This document shows positions 8,579 through 16,518 of a stretch of DNA of 64,000 nt, piece by piece. Source of the DNA: JACVRX01 sp963819885 (GTDB taxonomy: Bacteria > Actinomycetota > Actinomycetes > Jiangellales > Jiangellaceae); the NCBI GenBank assembly GCA_963819885.1, contig CAWFXV010000030.1:124001-188000 (forward strand). The letters are read 5' to 3'. The notes under the pieces were generated by a model, which did not search any database, was not told the DNA's origin, and worked only from the letters and a program-made list of their open reading frames with translations. Made by a program: the position numbers and the translations under genes. How positions within the stretch are numbered: the first letter of the stretch is position 1; every line of letters begins with the position of its first letter.

Positions 8579-10204
8579 TCACTTGGCGAACTCGGTGGCC
8601 CTCGACTCGCGCACCACGGTGATCCGGATCTGGCCGGGGTAGGTCAGCTCCTCCTCGACCTGCTTGGCGATGTCGCGGGCGAGGACCCCAGCGGCAAGAT
8701 CGTCGACGACGTCCGGTAGCACCATGACCCGGACTTCCCGGCCAGCCTGCATGGCGAAAACCTTCTCGACCCCCTCGTGCCCCCGGGCGAGCTCCTCGAG
8801 CCGCTCGAGCCGCTTGACGTACGCCTCCAGCGACTCGCGACGGGCGCCGGGCCGGCCGCCGGACATCGCGTCCGCAGCCTGGGTCAGCACGGCTTCGACG
8901 GTTCGGACTTCTACCTCGTTATGGTGTGCCTCGATCGCGTGCACGACGTCCTCGTTCTCGCCGTACCGGCGGGCGATCTCCGCACCGATGATCGCGTGAC
9001 TGCCCTCGACCTCGTGCGTGAGAGCTTTGCCGATGTCGTGCAACAGCGCACATCGCTTCAGCAACGCCACGTTCAGGCCCAATTCTGCGGCCATCATGCC
9101 CGCCAGGTGGGCGGATTCCACCAAATGCTTCAGGACGTTCTGACCATACGACGTGCGATAGCGCAGCCTGCCGAGTAGTGCCAGCAGGTCCGGGTGCATG
9201 TCGGTGATGCCCACCTCCACCAAGGCATCCTCACCGGCTCGGGCACACAGCTTCTCGACCTCGGCTCTGCACTTCTCGTACTGTTCCTCGATCCGGTGCG
9301 GATGGATCCTGCCGTCGAGGACGAGCTCCTCCAAGGTCAGCCGGGCGACCTCCCGGCGGACTGGGTCGAAACAGGACAACAGAACTGCCTCAGGCGTGTC
9401 GTCGATGATCAAGTTGACGCCGGTCACCTGTTCGAAAGCCCGGATGTTGCGGCCTTCGCGGCCGATGATCCGCCCCTTCATCTCATCGGCGGGCAGGTGC
9501 AGAACAGCGACGACCGACTCGGCGGTCTGCTCTGAAGCCAACCGTTGGATCGCCAAGGTGATGATCTCCCGAGCTCGGCTCTCGCCATGCTCGTTGGCCT
9601 CCCGCTCGAGCTCCCGGACGAGCAGCGCTGCCTCCCGCTTCGCCTGCTTTTCGACTGCGGCCACCAACTCCGCCTTGGCCTGGTCAGCGCTGAGTCCAGC
9701 CGTGCGCTCCAAGATTCCGCGGCGCTCCTGCTCGACGTCGCGCAATTCCATGGTCTTGCGGTCGAGTTCAGCCTTGAGCTCACCAAGCTCAGCGAGCCTC
9801 TGCTCCAATCCCCGGGCCTCCGCGTCCAGGCGTTGCTCCCGTTCGGTCGCGCGTAGCTCGCGCCGTTCGAGATCCTGCCGCTGTGCCGTCAGATCGGCTC
9901 GGGTAGCTCTGGCCTCTGCGTCGGCGCCGGCACGCAGCTGCTGGGCATACTCGGTCGACTCACCCGCGCGCTGCCGGATTCGCTCGGCTTCGGCCGTGGC
10001 TTGGGCGATGAGTTCGTCGGCAACAGTGCGGGCCTGCTCCCGAACGTCGTCGGCCTCGTGCCGCGCGTCGAGTAGGGCTGCGCCCGTCTCTGCCGATGGT
10101 GTGGAACGGACCTGGCCGGGGCGGCGAAGCAAGGCGAAGGCAACGACCCCGAGTAGGCCGGCGATCAGGACTCCGATAATCAGTGCTGCTGTCCCGATGT
10201 TCAT
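8579..10204 (-). CDS. rny: Ribonuclease Y
   Basis: A 541-residue membrane-anchored endoribonuclease that initiates mRNA decay. Order of parts: N-terminal TM helix (residues 6-26), long charged coiled coil (about 45-225), KH domain with GRIIGREGRN (244-253), then an HD domain with the metal-binding HDIGKA (His389-Asp390) and a second histidine cluster EAHHNE. Length and layout are typical. Encoded in the same direction as recA and recX, after a 346-bp structured spacer, as in other actinomycetes. Confidence 0.95.
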   Translation of the reverse strand: MNIGTAALIIGVLIAGLLGVVAFALLRRPGQVRSTPSAETGAALLDARHEADDVREQARTVADELIAQATAEAERIRQRAGESTEYAQQLRAGADAEARATRADLTAQRQDLERRELRATEREQRLDAEARGLEQRLAELGELKAELDRKTMELRDVEQERRGILERTAGLSADQAKAELVAAVEKQAKREAALLVRELEREANEHGESRAREIITLAIQRLASEQTAESVVAVLHLPADEMKGRIIGREGRNIRAFEQVTGVNLIIDDTPEAVLLSCFDPVRREVARLTLEELVLDGRIHPHRIEEQYEKCRAEVEKLCARAGEDALVEVGITDMHPDLLALLGRLRYRTSYGQNVLKHLVESAHLAGMMAAELGLNVALLKRCALLHDIGKALTHEVEGSHAIIGAEIARRYGENEDVVHAIEAHHNEVEVRTVEAVLTQAADAMSGGRPGARRESLEAYVKRLERLEELARGHEGVEKVFAMQAGREVRVMVLPDVVDDLAAGVLARDIAKQVEEELTYPGQIRITVVRESRATEFAK

Positions 10205-10327
10205 CGCCGGCTCCCTCTATGTCGCCGTCCGCACGCGGACGGTCACCACATGGGGTCCGTACCGCGGGCCGCGGCGACACCGGGTAGCGCAACGTACCGG
10301 CGACCCGCGGTGCGGGTGCCGTCGTCA

Positions 10328-10367
10328 CCGACGCAAAGCGTCGGCTCCGGTCCCTGCGGACAGGGAC
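10328..10367 (-). terminator. Tandem perfect hairpins downstream of recX
   Basis: Two adjacent perfect 7-bp stems: CCGACGC-AAA-GCGTCGG at 10328-10344 and GTCCCTG-CGGA-CAGGGAC at 10350-10367. They lie about 185-220 nt after the recX stop and about 125-165 nt before the rny start. A shorter stem (GTCCG-CACG-CGGAC, 10227-10240) sits closer to rny. No U-tract. They could terminate recA-recX transcription or structure the rny leader. Confidence 0.4.
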
Positions 10368-10381
10368 TTCATGTGTGACAT

Positions 10382-10395
10382 ACCGACCGGTCGGT
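10382..10395. promoter_or_regulatory. 14-bp perfect palindrome upstream of rny
   Basis: The sequence ACCGACCGGTCGGT is a perfect palindrome without a loop, the shape of a dimeric repressor site rather than a hairpin. It lies about 180 bp upstream of the rny start. No regulator can be assigned. Confidence 0.3.
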
Positions 10396-10550
10396 GACCG
10401 GAGTCGTTACTGCGGTGTCTGACAAGCGTGTCGTGTTGTGTGCGGAATCCGTGGTTGCGGAGGTCCCTTCTCTTAGGAGGCTACGAGCTAGGTAACGAAA
10501 CGGTCAAGGCGATCGGCGGCAGGTGGCCACTGTGTCTCGCTCTCTGGAAC

Positions 10551-11117
10551 TCAGCCGGTCGTCGGCTCCTCCGGCAGGAGACCGCCCGCCAGGCCTTCTC
10601 CGGCCAGTGCCTCGCGGACCACCCGGAATGCCAGGCCGGGCGGATAACCCTTCCGCGCGAGCATTCCGGCCAGCCGACGAGTTCGTACCGCCGGATCGAG
10701 AGCCCGCGTCGACGGCAGTCTTGCCGCCACGAGGGATCGGGCCGTTCTCTCCTCCTGCTCCGCCGGCAGCCCGGCCAGCGCGTCGTCCACGACCGCGGGC
10801 TCGACACCCCGGCGTCGCAGTTCGAACGCCAGCGCTCGCTTGGCGAGCCCACGACCGGTGTGCCGCGAGTCCACCCACGCTTGCGCGAACATGGCGTCGT
10901 CGATCAGCCCGACCTCGCCAAACCGGTCCAGCACCCGCTCGCGGATCTCGTCGGGCACGCCACGCCGCCGCATTGCCTCGTCGAGCTGAGCCCTGGTCTG
11001 CGGCGCCGCCTCCAGCCGCCGAAGCGCGATGGTCCGAGCGACGTTTTCCGGATCCGGCTCGACGTCGTCGGGCTTGTCGTCCGGTGCTCGTTGGTCTGCC
11101 GTCGTCCTGGTCATCAC
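10551..11117 (-). CDS. recX: Recombination regulator RecX
   Basis: A 188-residue RecX protein, which caps and destabilises RecA filaments. The tandem three-helix repeats are visible (IALRRLEAAPQTRAQLDEAM, then a GLIDDAMFAQAWVDSR segment, KRALAFELRRRGV, and a later ARKGYPPGLAFRVV repeat). It starts 6 bp after the recA stop, so it is almost certainly co-transcribed with recA. The N-terminal 25 residues are acidic and disordered-looking. The start M-M leaves a one-codon ambiguity. Confidence 0.92.
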   Translation of the reverse strand: MMTRTTADQRAPDDKPDDVEPDPENVARTIALRRLEAAPQTRAQLDEAMRRRGVPDEIRERVLDRFGEVGLIDDAMFAQAWVDSRHTGRGLAKRALAFELRRRGVEPAVVDDALAGLPAEQEERTARSLVAARLPSTRALDPAVRTRRLAGMLARKGYPPGLAFRVVREALAGEGLAGGLLPEEPTTG

Positions 11118-11123
11118 CCGTGC

Positions 11124-13262
11124 TCAGAAGTCGACCGGGGGCTCCGCCGGAGCATCGGCCCGCGGCCCGATGCCGAGCTTCTCCTTGATCTTCTTCTCGA
11201 TCTCGTCGGCGAGGTCGGGGTTGTCCAGCAGGAACTTGCGGGCGTTCTCCTTACCCTGCCCGAGTTGGTCGCCCTCGTAGGTGTACCAAGCACCGGACTT
11301 GCGGACGAAGCCGTGCTCGACTCCCACGTCGATCAGCCCGCCCTCCCGGCTGATGCCGTGACCATAGAGGATGTCGAACTCAGCCTGGCGGAATGGGGGA
11401 GAATGCTTGTTCTTGACCACCTTTACTCGAGTCCGGTTACCCACCGATTCGGTACCATCTTTGAGCGTCTCGATCCGCCGTACATCCAGCCGGATTGACG
11501 AGTAGAATTTTAACGCCTTGCCACCCGTCGTGGTCTCGGGGCTGTTATGCACCACGATGTCGTCAGCGAGGTAGTTATGAGAGCCCTCCACCTCGATGTC
11601 GAACCTGTTCATGTTCTGCAGATTCGTCTTCGGTATAATCTTCATGACGCGTGCCGGCGTCGGATGCATAATAGGGGCGACGAACTCGGGTTGCACGGTA
11701 AACTTGTTTCTGAACCGCGGGAGGAGCTTGTAATCCATCGACGGGTGCACGTAAGGCGCCACGATTTCCTGAAACTTGGCAGAAGCGATGGTCGAGAACT
11801 GGATCACATTGACCCGGCGTTTCCCCGCCTGTCGCAATTTGACATCTAGGCCATGTGTGTCGCGCAGGTAGCGGACAAGACGCTCACGCGAGCCTTCCGA
11901 CATCGCTTCAACACAGATCTCGATCCGACCACTGCCACCTTCAGTGCGCTTCTGAAGTCCCTTGGAACGGACTGTGAAACTGCCGTCGTCCTGGTACCAG
12001 ATCGCCAGAGCGAGCGGAGAGAGTGCCTTGAGATAGTCCTCGGTGATGTGCTTGTACCGACCACCGAAATAAACGACCTCTCGTAGTTCGGCCAGCTCCG
12101 CCAGAGGTGTGAAGTCGGCGAAGACTGCGCCCTTGGCGTTACTCGTACGGCTGTGCGGAATGTTCGCGAGTAGGGAGACCTTCCAATCGAGGTAGCTCGC
12201 TTGCTTGGATCCATGTCCCATGCGGAACCGAGCACACTCTGAGTCAAGGCGGACAGCGGGTGACAAGTTGCCGTCGCCCATGAGCGCGCCAAGAACAATC
12301 TGCCACTGGGTTGAACTGAGCATACGAGGTTGTGCCAACATGACTCGGTCACCGACGCAGATATCGCCTGCTTCCCGCCACCCACCCGGAGTCCGGACGA
12401 GGTGATTGGGTGTCAGGTCCATGGCAGCCAGTCCTCGGCCGGTCCCTCCGCCCGCACGCTCTACCTTGAAGTGCAGAAAGTCGGTAGCGCGCCCATTATT
12501 GAACCAACCGACAACCTTACGAGGAACGAGCTGGCCGACCTCGGGATCGTATGACAGCACCTCGACGGGCATCCTCTGGTTGACTATCTTCCCGAGATGC
12601 TCCTTGGTGCCGTCCGCTAGCGTCACTTGCGTGTACCAGGATCCGCACCCGAACATGACACCGATTTTTTCGCGCAACTGATTGATGAAGATTGCGGTCG
12701 TCCTAGAGTGGTTTAGGGCCCCGACAATCTTGCGGAGCGCCTGGCTCATCAGCCGGGCTTGCAAGCCGACATGGCTATCGCCCATCTCGCCTTCGATCTC
12801 CGCTCTTGGTACTAGGGCCGCCACCGAGTCGATCACGATGACGTCGATCGCGCCGGAGCGGATCAGCGTGTCGGCGATCTCCAGCGCCTGCTCGCCGGTG
12901 TCGGGCTGCGATACCAGCAGTTCGTCGGTGTCGACCCCGAGGGCTTTGGCGTACTCAGGGTCGAGGGCGTGCTCGGCGTCGATGAACGCCGCGATTCCGC
13001 CTGCTCTTTGGGCATTTGCCACTGCATGTAATGCAAGCGAGGTCTTTCCCGAGGCCTCGGGTCCGTATATCTCCACCACGCGGCCGCGGGGTAACCCGCC
13101 GATGCCGAGGGCGACGTCGAGGGAGATCGAGCCGCTGGGGATCACGTCCACCGGTGCACGCGCCTCGTCGCCCAGGCGCATCACCGACCCCTCGCCGTGG
13201 GCCCGCTTGATCTGGGTGATTGCGGTCTCGAGGGCCTTGTCGCGGTCCGCGGGAACTGCCAT
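11124..13262 (-). CDS. recA: Recombinase RecA precursor with intein
   Basis: A 712-residue precursor: RecA N-extein (residues 1-205), intein (206-573) and C-extein (574-712). Mature RecA would be 344 residues, a normal length. Walker A is GPEASGKT (67-74), and the L2 loop is split just after GVMFG, with SPETTTGG resuming as the C-extein. RecA catalyses strand exchange and LexA self-cleavage. ATG 13262 is chosen because it begins the RecA homology and has AGGTGG upstream; the frame stays open to 13388. A LexA-type box lies 155 bp upstream and recX follows immediately. Codon use is atypical on both sides of the intein. Confidence 0.96.
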   Translation of the reverse strand: MAVPADRDKALETAITQIKRAHGEGSVMRLGDEARAPVDVIPSGSISLDVALGIGGLPRGRVVEIYGPEASGKTSLALHAVANAQRAGGIAAFIDAEHALDPEYAKALGVDTDELLVSQPDTGEQALEIADTLIRSGAIDVIVIDSVAALVPRAEIEGEMGDSHVGLQARLMSQALRKIVGALNHSRTTAIFINQLREKIGVMFGCGSWYTQVTLADGTKEHLGKIVNQRMPVEVLSYDPEVGQLVPRKVVGWFNNGRATDFLHFKVERAGGGTGRGLAAMDLTPNHLVRTPGGWREAGDICVGDRVMLAQPRMLSSTQWQIVLGALMGDGNLSPAVRLDSECARFRMGHGSKQASYLDWKVSLLANIPHSRTSNAKGAVFADFTPLAELAELREVVYFGGRYKHITEDYLKALSPLALAIWYQDDGSFTVRSKGLQKRTEGGSGRIEICVEAMSEGSRERLVRYLRDTHGLDVKLRQAGKRRVNVIQFSTIASAKFQEIVAPYVHPSMDYKLLPRFRNKFTVQPEFVAPIMHPTPARVMKIIPKTNLQNMNRFDIEVEGSHNYLADDIVVHNSPETTTGGKALKFYSSIRLDVRRIETLKDGTESVGNRTRVKVVKNKHSPPFRQAEFDILYGHGISREGGLIDVGVEHGFVRKSGAWYTYEGDQLGQGKENARKFLLDNPDLADEIEKKIKEKLGIGPRADAPAEPPVDF
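11544..12647 (-). mobile_element. RecA intein with LAGLIDADG homing endonuclease
   Basis: A 368-residue in-frame intein. Splice residues are Cys1 at the N-terminus, TPNH (block B, intein residues 79-82), the C-terminal His-Asn pair (VVHN) and Ser as the +1 extein residue, so all splicing nucleophiles are present. Two LAGLIDADG-like helices, VLGALMGDGN (118-127) and LAIWYQDDGSF (213-223), each keep an acidic residue, so the endonuclease may be active. The insertion after RecA residue 205 is the site I recall for the M. leprae RecA intein, not the M. tuberculosis site 46 residues further on. G+C is visibly lower than in the neighbouring genes, indicating transfer. Confidence 0.95.
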
Positions 13263-13416
13263 GGGTGCCACCTGAGGGTCGGCGGGCCGCTCCTTGCGAC
13301 CCGGGACTGTTCGATCGTCGTTTCGGACGCTACGCGCCGGTTCCGACAGTCCCGCGACGACGCTCCGCAGGCTGTGGACGACGCTCACGTTCCGACGTCA
13401 CCTGGGGACACTATGC

Positions 13417-13430
13417 CGAACTGGTGTTCG
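13417..13430 (-). promoter_or_regulatory. LexA (SOS) box of recA
   Basis: CGAAC-N4-GTTCG, a perfect match to the core of the actinobacterial/Bacillus-type LexA operator (consensus CGAACNNNNGTTCG). It lies 155 bp upstream of the recA ATG. On the minus strand TAGTGT follows three bases after the box and could serve as a -10 element, which would place LexA over the promoter. Confidence 0.85.
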
Positions 13431-13460
13431 AGAGAACCCGACACGCCGCCGGGCCCGACC

Positions 13461-13592
13461 TCAGTTAGGCAGAGCCGACTCCTCGAGCGCGCTGTGCGCC
13501 TCGTCGAACAGGATGCGCTCTGCGCGCCGATAGATCTCGTCCGCCTGCGCCGGGCGAGCTCGGAGCTGCCGAAAGACCTCGGCTTTCTGCCG
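13461..13592 (-). pseudogene. Start-less 43-codon coding-like stretch after MFS stop
   Basis: Directly after the MFS TGA (13593-13595), and in the same frame, 43 sense codons run to a second TGA at 13461-13463. The translation is a charged helix, ending in HSALEESALPN, and by hand count 35 of 43 codons end in G or C, as in real genes here. There is no ATG, GTG or TTG start. It may be a 3' remnant of a lost gene, or a tail reached by stop-codon readthrough. Confidence 0.4.
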
Positions 13593-14891
13593 TCAGTCTG
13601 CTCTCGTCACGGCGGTGCCACCGTTTGAGCGGACCGACGGGAAGGCTGTGGCGGCCAGCAGTGCGACCGCGAGCAACGACGCCATCGCGTTGAGAACTCC
13701 ATAACCAAGCGTGCCCACGACCAGTCCGGCCACTGCGCCGCCACAGGCCGCTGACAGGCCCATCAGCAGATCCGAGGCTCCCTGGGCCGCTGGGCGGTCG
13801 GCCGCGGGAACGCCGTCGGTGACCAGGGTCGAGCCGGCGACCAGACACGCCGACCAGCCCAGCCCGAGCAGGAAGAGGCCCGCCGTCAGCGCAGCTGAAT
13901 GACCTTCCTGCGCAGTGCCGGCCAATGCCACCGCCACGAGCAACGTCACTCCGCCGCCGGCTATCACCGGGACACGTCCGACCCGGTCGGCGAGCCATCC
14001 CATCACCGGCGAGAATGCGAACATGCCGGCCACGTGGACGCTGATGACCAGGCCGATCAACTCGAGACTCGCGTGGCCGTGCTGCATGTGGATCGGAGTC
14101 ATGACCATGACCGAGACCATCACCGTGTGTGCGATGACGATCGCACCGAGCCCGAGCATGGCCCGTGGTGATCGTGAGACGGCAACCAGCCCGTGCCGGA
14201 TCACGCCGTGCCGGCGCACGGGCTCTGACACCGGCCGCAGCGACCGTGCGAAAAGAAGCGGATCGGGGCGCAGGCCGACAGCGACCACCAGGCCGCTCAA
14301 CGCCAGAAAGCCAGCTCCCAGCAGAAACGGTCCGGCCAGAGGTTCGAGCCCAAGCCCGCGCGCCAGTGCTCCGGCCGGTCCGACCAGGTTGGGACCGACG
14401 ACGGCACCGACGGTGGTCGCCCACACGACGACCGACAATGTCCGCGCCCGGCGGTTCGCCGGGGCGAGGTCGGTGGCTGCGAAGCGTGCCTGCAGGCCAG
14501 CCGTCGTCCCGCCGCCGAAGAGGGCCGTGCCGATGAGGAGCAGCGGGAACGAGTCGACCTGCCCCGCGACCAGTGCAATTACTCCACCGATCGCTCCCAG
14601 GCCGTAGGCGAATACCAGCCCGACCCGCCGGCCGAATGCCACCGTGAGCCGCGCCGCAGGAAGCGCTAGCAGTGCCGCGCCGAGTACCTGGGCACTTTGG
14701 GCGAACCCGGCGAGATCCTCGCTGCCGAGAACCTCGGTCGCCAGCAGTGCGCCAACCGCGACTCCGCCCGAGACTCCGAGTCCGCCGACGATTTGGCTCG
14801 TGAACAGCGTCACCACAGTTCGCTGCTGGACGACTTCGACCTCGGCCGCTGCCAGTCGGCTCTGCTCCGCCGGGGGATGAGGAGTCGCCAT
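13593..14891 (-). CDS. MFS transporter
   Basis: A 432-residue major facilitator with about 12 hydrophobic segments. The MFS loop motif appears as GWLADRVGRVPVIAGG between helices of the second half. The central loop between the halves is basic (FARSLRPVSEPVRRHGVIRHG). The substrate is unknown; drug or metabolite efflux is the default guess. Its ATG overlaps by one base the stop of the upstream ABC permease, so it is the last gene of a four-gene exporter operon. Confidence 0.85.
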   Translation of the reverse strand: MATPHPPAEQSRLAAAEVEVVQQRTVVTLFTSQIVGGLGVSGGVAVGALLATEVLGSEDLAGFAQSAQVLGAALLALPAARLTVAFGRRVGLVFAYGLGAIGGVIALVAGQVDSFPLLLIGTALFGGGTTAGLQARFAATDLAPANRRARTLSVVVWATTVGAVVGPNLVGPAGALARGLGLEPLAGPFLLGAGFLALSGLVVAVGLRPDPLLFARSLRPVSEPVRRHGVIRHGLVAVSRSPRAMLGLGAIVIAHTVMVSVMVMTPIHMQHGHASLELIGLVISVHVAGMFAFSPVMGWLADRVGRVPVIAGGGVTLLVAVALAGTAQEGHSAALTAGLFLLGLGWSACLVAGSTLVTDGVPAADRPAAQGASDLLMGLSAACGGAVAGLVVGTLGYGVLNAMASLLAVALLAATAFPSVRSNGGTAVTRAD

Positions 14892-15703
14892 CAGGTGAGG
14901 AGGAGCCGTTCGAGCCGGACGGCCGCGTATACCGTGCCGACTAGACCCATCACCGCAAGGTACGCGACGTGCACCAAGAGCTCGGTTCCGATCTCACCCA
15001 GCATCAGCCCGCGGACCAGCTCGACGCCGTGGTAGAGCGGCGTCACCTGCACTACCCACTGCCACCCCTCAGCGTAGGTGGCTAGCGGGTAGAAGGTAGC
15101 CGAGAACAAGAACATCGGCAGAATCGCCATCTGCACATAGTCGAAGTCCTGCCAACTACGCATAAACGTCGTCGCGGCCATGCCGACAGCCGCGAAGGCG
15201 AAGCCGATCAGGCTCGCGGCGGGGATGGCAAGGATGGCCCACCACGACGTGACGACCCCGGCGACCGCGGCCACCAGAAGAAACGCCACCGAGTAGAACA
15301 GGCCGCGTAGCAGCGCCCAGGAGATCTCGCCAATTGCCACGTCCCGCGGACCGAGCGGGGTGGCCAGCACCGAGTCGTAGAGCTTGGCGTACTTGAGCTT
15401 GAAGAAGATATTGAACGTGGCGTCATAGACGGCGCCGTTCATCGCAGCTGACGCCATCAGCGCCGGTGCGACGAACACGGCGTACTCGACCAGCTGTCCG
15501 CTGCTCGTCTCGATGTCCCCGATCAGGGCGCCTAGACCCACCCCGAGAGAGAACAGGTAGAAGACTGGTTCGAAGAATCCGCTGACCAGGACGAGCCAGC
15601 CGTGCCGGAACGCCCGCATATTGCGTTCGACCAGCGTTCGGGCCAAGCCCGCGCCGGCCGGTAACGGAAGCGCCCGGGCCACCGCGTGAACTGTCGCGCT
15701 CAT
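14891..15703 (-). CDS. ABC-2 type permease, second copy
   Basis: A 270-residue NodJ/DrrB-like ABC-2 membrane subunit with six hydrophobic segments, including EPVFYLFSLGVGLGALIG and the conserved YDSVLATPLGPRDVAIGEI cytosolic segment found in this family. The start ATG 15703 overlaps the stop of the first permease (ATGA). It should form a heterodimer with that protein, driven by the ATPase encoded upstream. Substrate unknown. Confidence 0.88.
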   Translation of the reverse strand: MSATVHAVARALPLPAGAGLARTLVERNMRAFRHGWLVLVSGFFEPVFYLFSLGVGLGALIGDIETSSGQLVEYAVFVAPALMASAAMNGAVYDATFNIFFKLKYAKLYDSVLATPLGPRDVAIGEISWALLRGLFYSVAFLLVAAVAGVVTSWWAILAIPAASLIGFAFAAVGMAATTFMRSWQDFDYVQMAILPMFLFSATFYPLATYAEGWQWVVQVTPLYHGVELVRGLMLGEIGTELLVHVAYLAVMGLVGTVYAAVRLERLLLT

Positions 15704-16518
15704 ACGACCAGCCGCCGGCGGAATGACTGCAAGGCCAGGACATAGCCGCCGGCGACCCACAGCATGAGGTATCCGACATTCACGGCGGCGCCGGCGACGG
15801 TCGCGGTGCCGAAAGCGAGCGCACGGCAGAGCTCCACTGCGTGCCACAGCGGAGTCGCCCAGGCAATGGGCTGCATGATCGGCGGAAGCTGGTCGACCGG
15901 GAAGAAGGTGCCGGAGAACAGAAACATAGGCATGACGCCGAACCGGAACAGCAGCGCAAAGCCGCTGTCGCCGTCCTGGCGCGCCGAGAAGGCGAACACC
16001 GGTGCCGCGTACGCCATACCGCACAGCACGGCCACCGGAAGCGCCAACGCTGACCACCCGAAATCGATCGCCCCGAGTAGCCAAGCGACAAGGATGAACG
16101 CCGTGCTCGTCATCGCCACCCGCATCAGCACGAATGCCAGGTGTCCGAGCACCACATCTGGAATTCGCAACGGCGATGCCAGCATGGCGTGGTACATCCG
16201 AAACCACTTGATCCCGCCGAGCACCGGGTAGGTCGACTCTCCAACCGCCGTGTTCATGGCCTGAGCGGCCAGCAGGCCCGGCGCGATGAACTGGACGTAA
16301 CTCAGGCCGCCGATGCCACCGTCCGGGCCGGCGTCGACGAGCACCCCGAGGCCGAAGCCCATCGCGACCAGGAAGAACAGTGGCGAGACGAATCCCTCGA
16401 ACACCGAGGCGCGCCAGACTCGCCGGTAGGACATGAGCCAGAAGGCGAACGCCCGATTCCACCGACGCCCGGAGCGCTCCGGCGTCGGGCCGGCCGTAGT
16501 GATCGCCGTCGCAGTCAT
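15700..16518 (-). CDS. ABC-2 type permease, first copy
   Basis: A 272-residue ABC-2 permease, paralogous to the downstream one. It has the family segment YHAMLASPLRIPDVVLGHL and a C-terminal part with MPMFLFSGTFFPVDQLPP. About six membrane helices. It overlaps the ATPase gene by one base and the second permease by four, so the three subunits are translationally coupled. Family members export lipo-oligosaccharides or antibiotics; no specificity can be read here. Confidence 0.88.
   Translation of the reverse strand: MTATAITTAGPTPERSGRRWNRAFAFWLMSYRRVWRASVFEGFVSPLFFLVAMGFGLGVLVDAGPDGGIGGLSYVQFIAPGLLAAQAMNTAVGESTYPVLGGIKWFRMYHAMLASPLRIPDVVLGHLAFVLMRVAMTSTAFILVAWLLGAIDFGWSALALPVAVLCGMAYAAPVFAFSARQDGDSGFALLFRFGVMPMFLFSGTFFPVDQLPPIMQPIAWATPLWHAVELCRALAFGTATVAGAAVNVGYLMLWVAGGYVLALQSFRRRLVV

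Larger units (their letters stand above)
10205..10550. other. Gene-free spacer between recX and rny
   Basis: This 346-bp stretch has no convincing reading frame on either strand. It holds several compact inverted repeats (listed separately) and a purine-rich TTAGGAGG element around 10473-10480. It may contain the rny promoter and a recX terminator on the minus strand; an unrecognised small RNA cannot be excluded. Confidence 0.5.
13263..13592. other. recA upstream region and MFS 3' flank
   Basis: About 330 bp without a complete gene. On the minus strand it contains the recA leader with the ribosome site AGGTGG and the LexA-type box (13417-13430). Immediately after the MFS stop comes a coding-like but start-less 43-codon stretch (13461-13592, listed separately). 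Confidence 0.7.
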
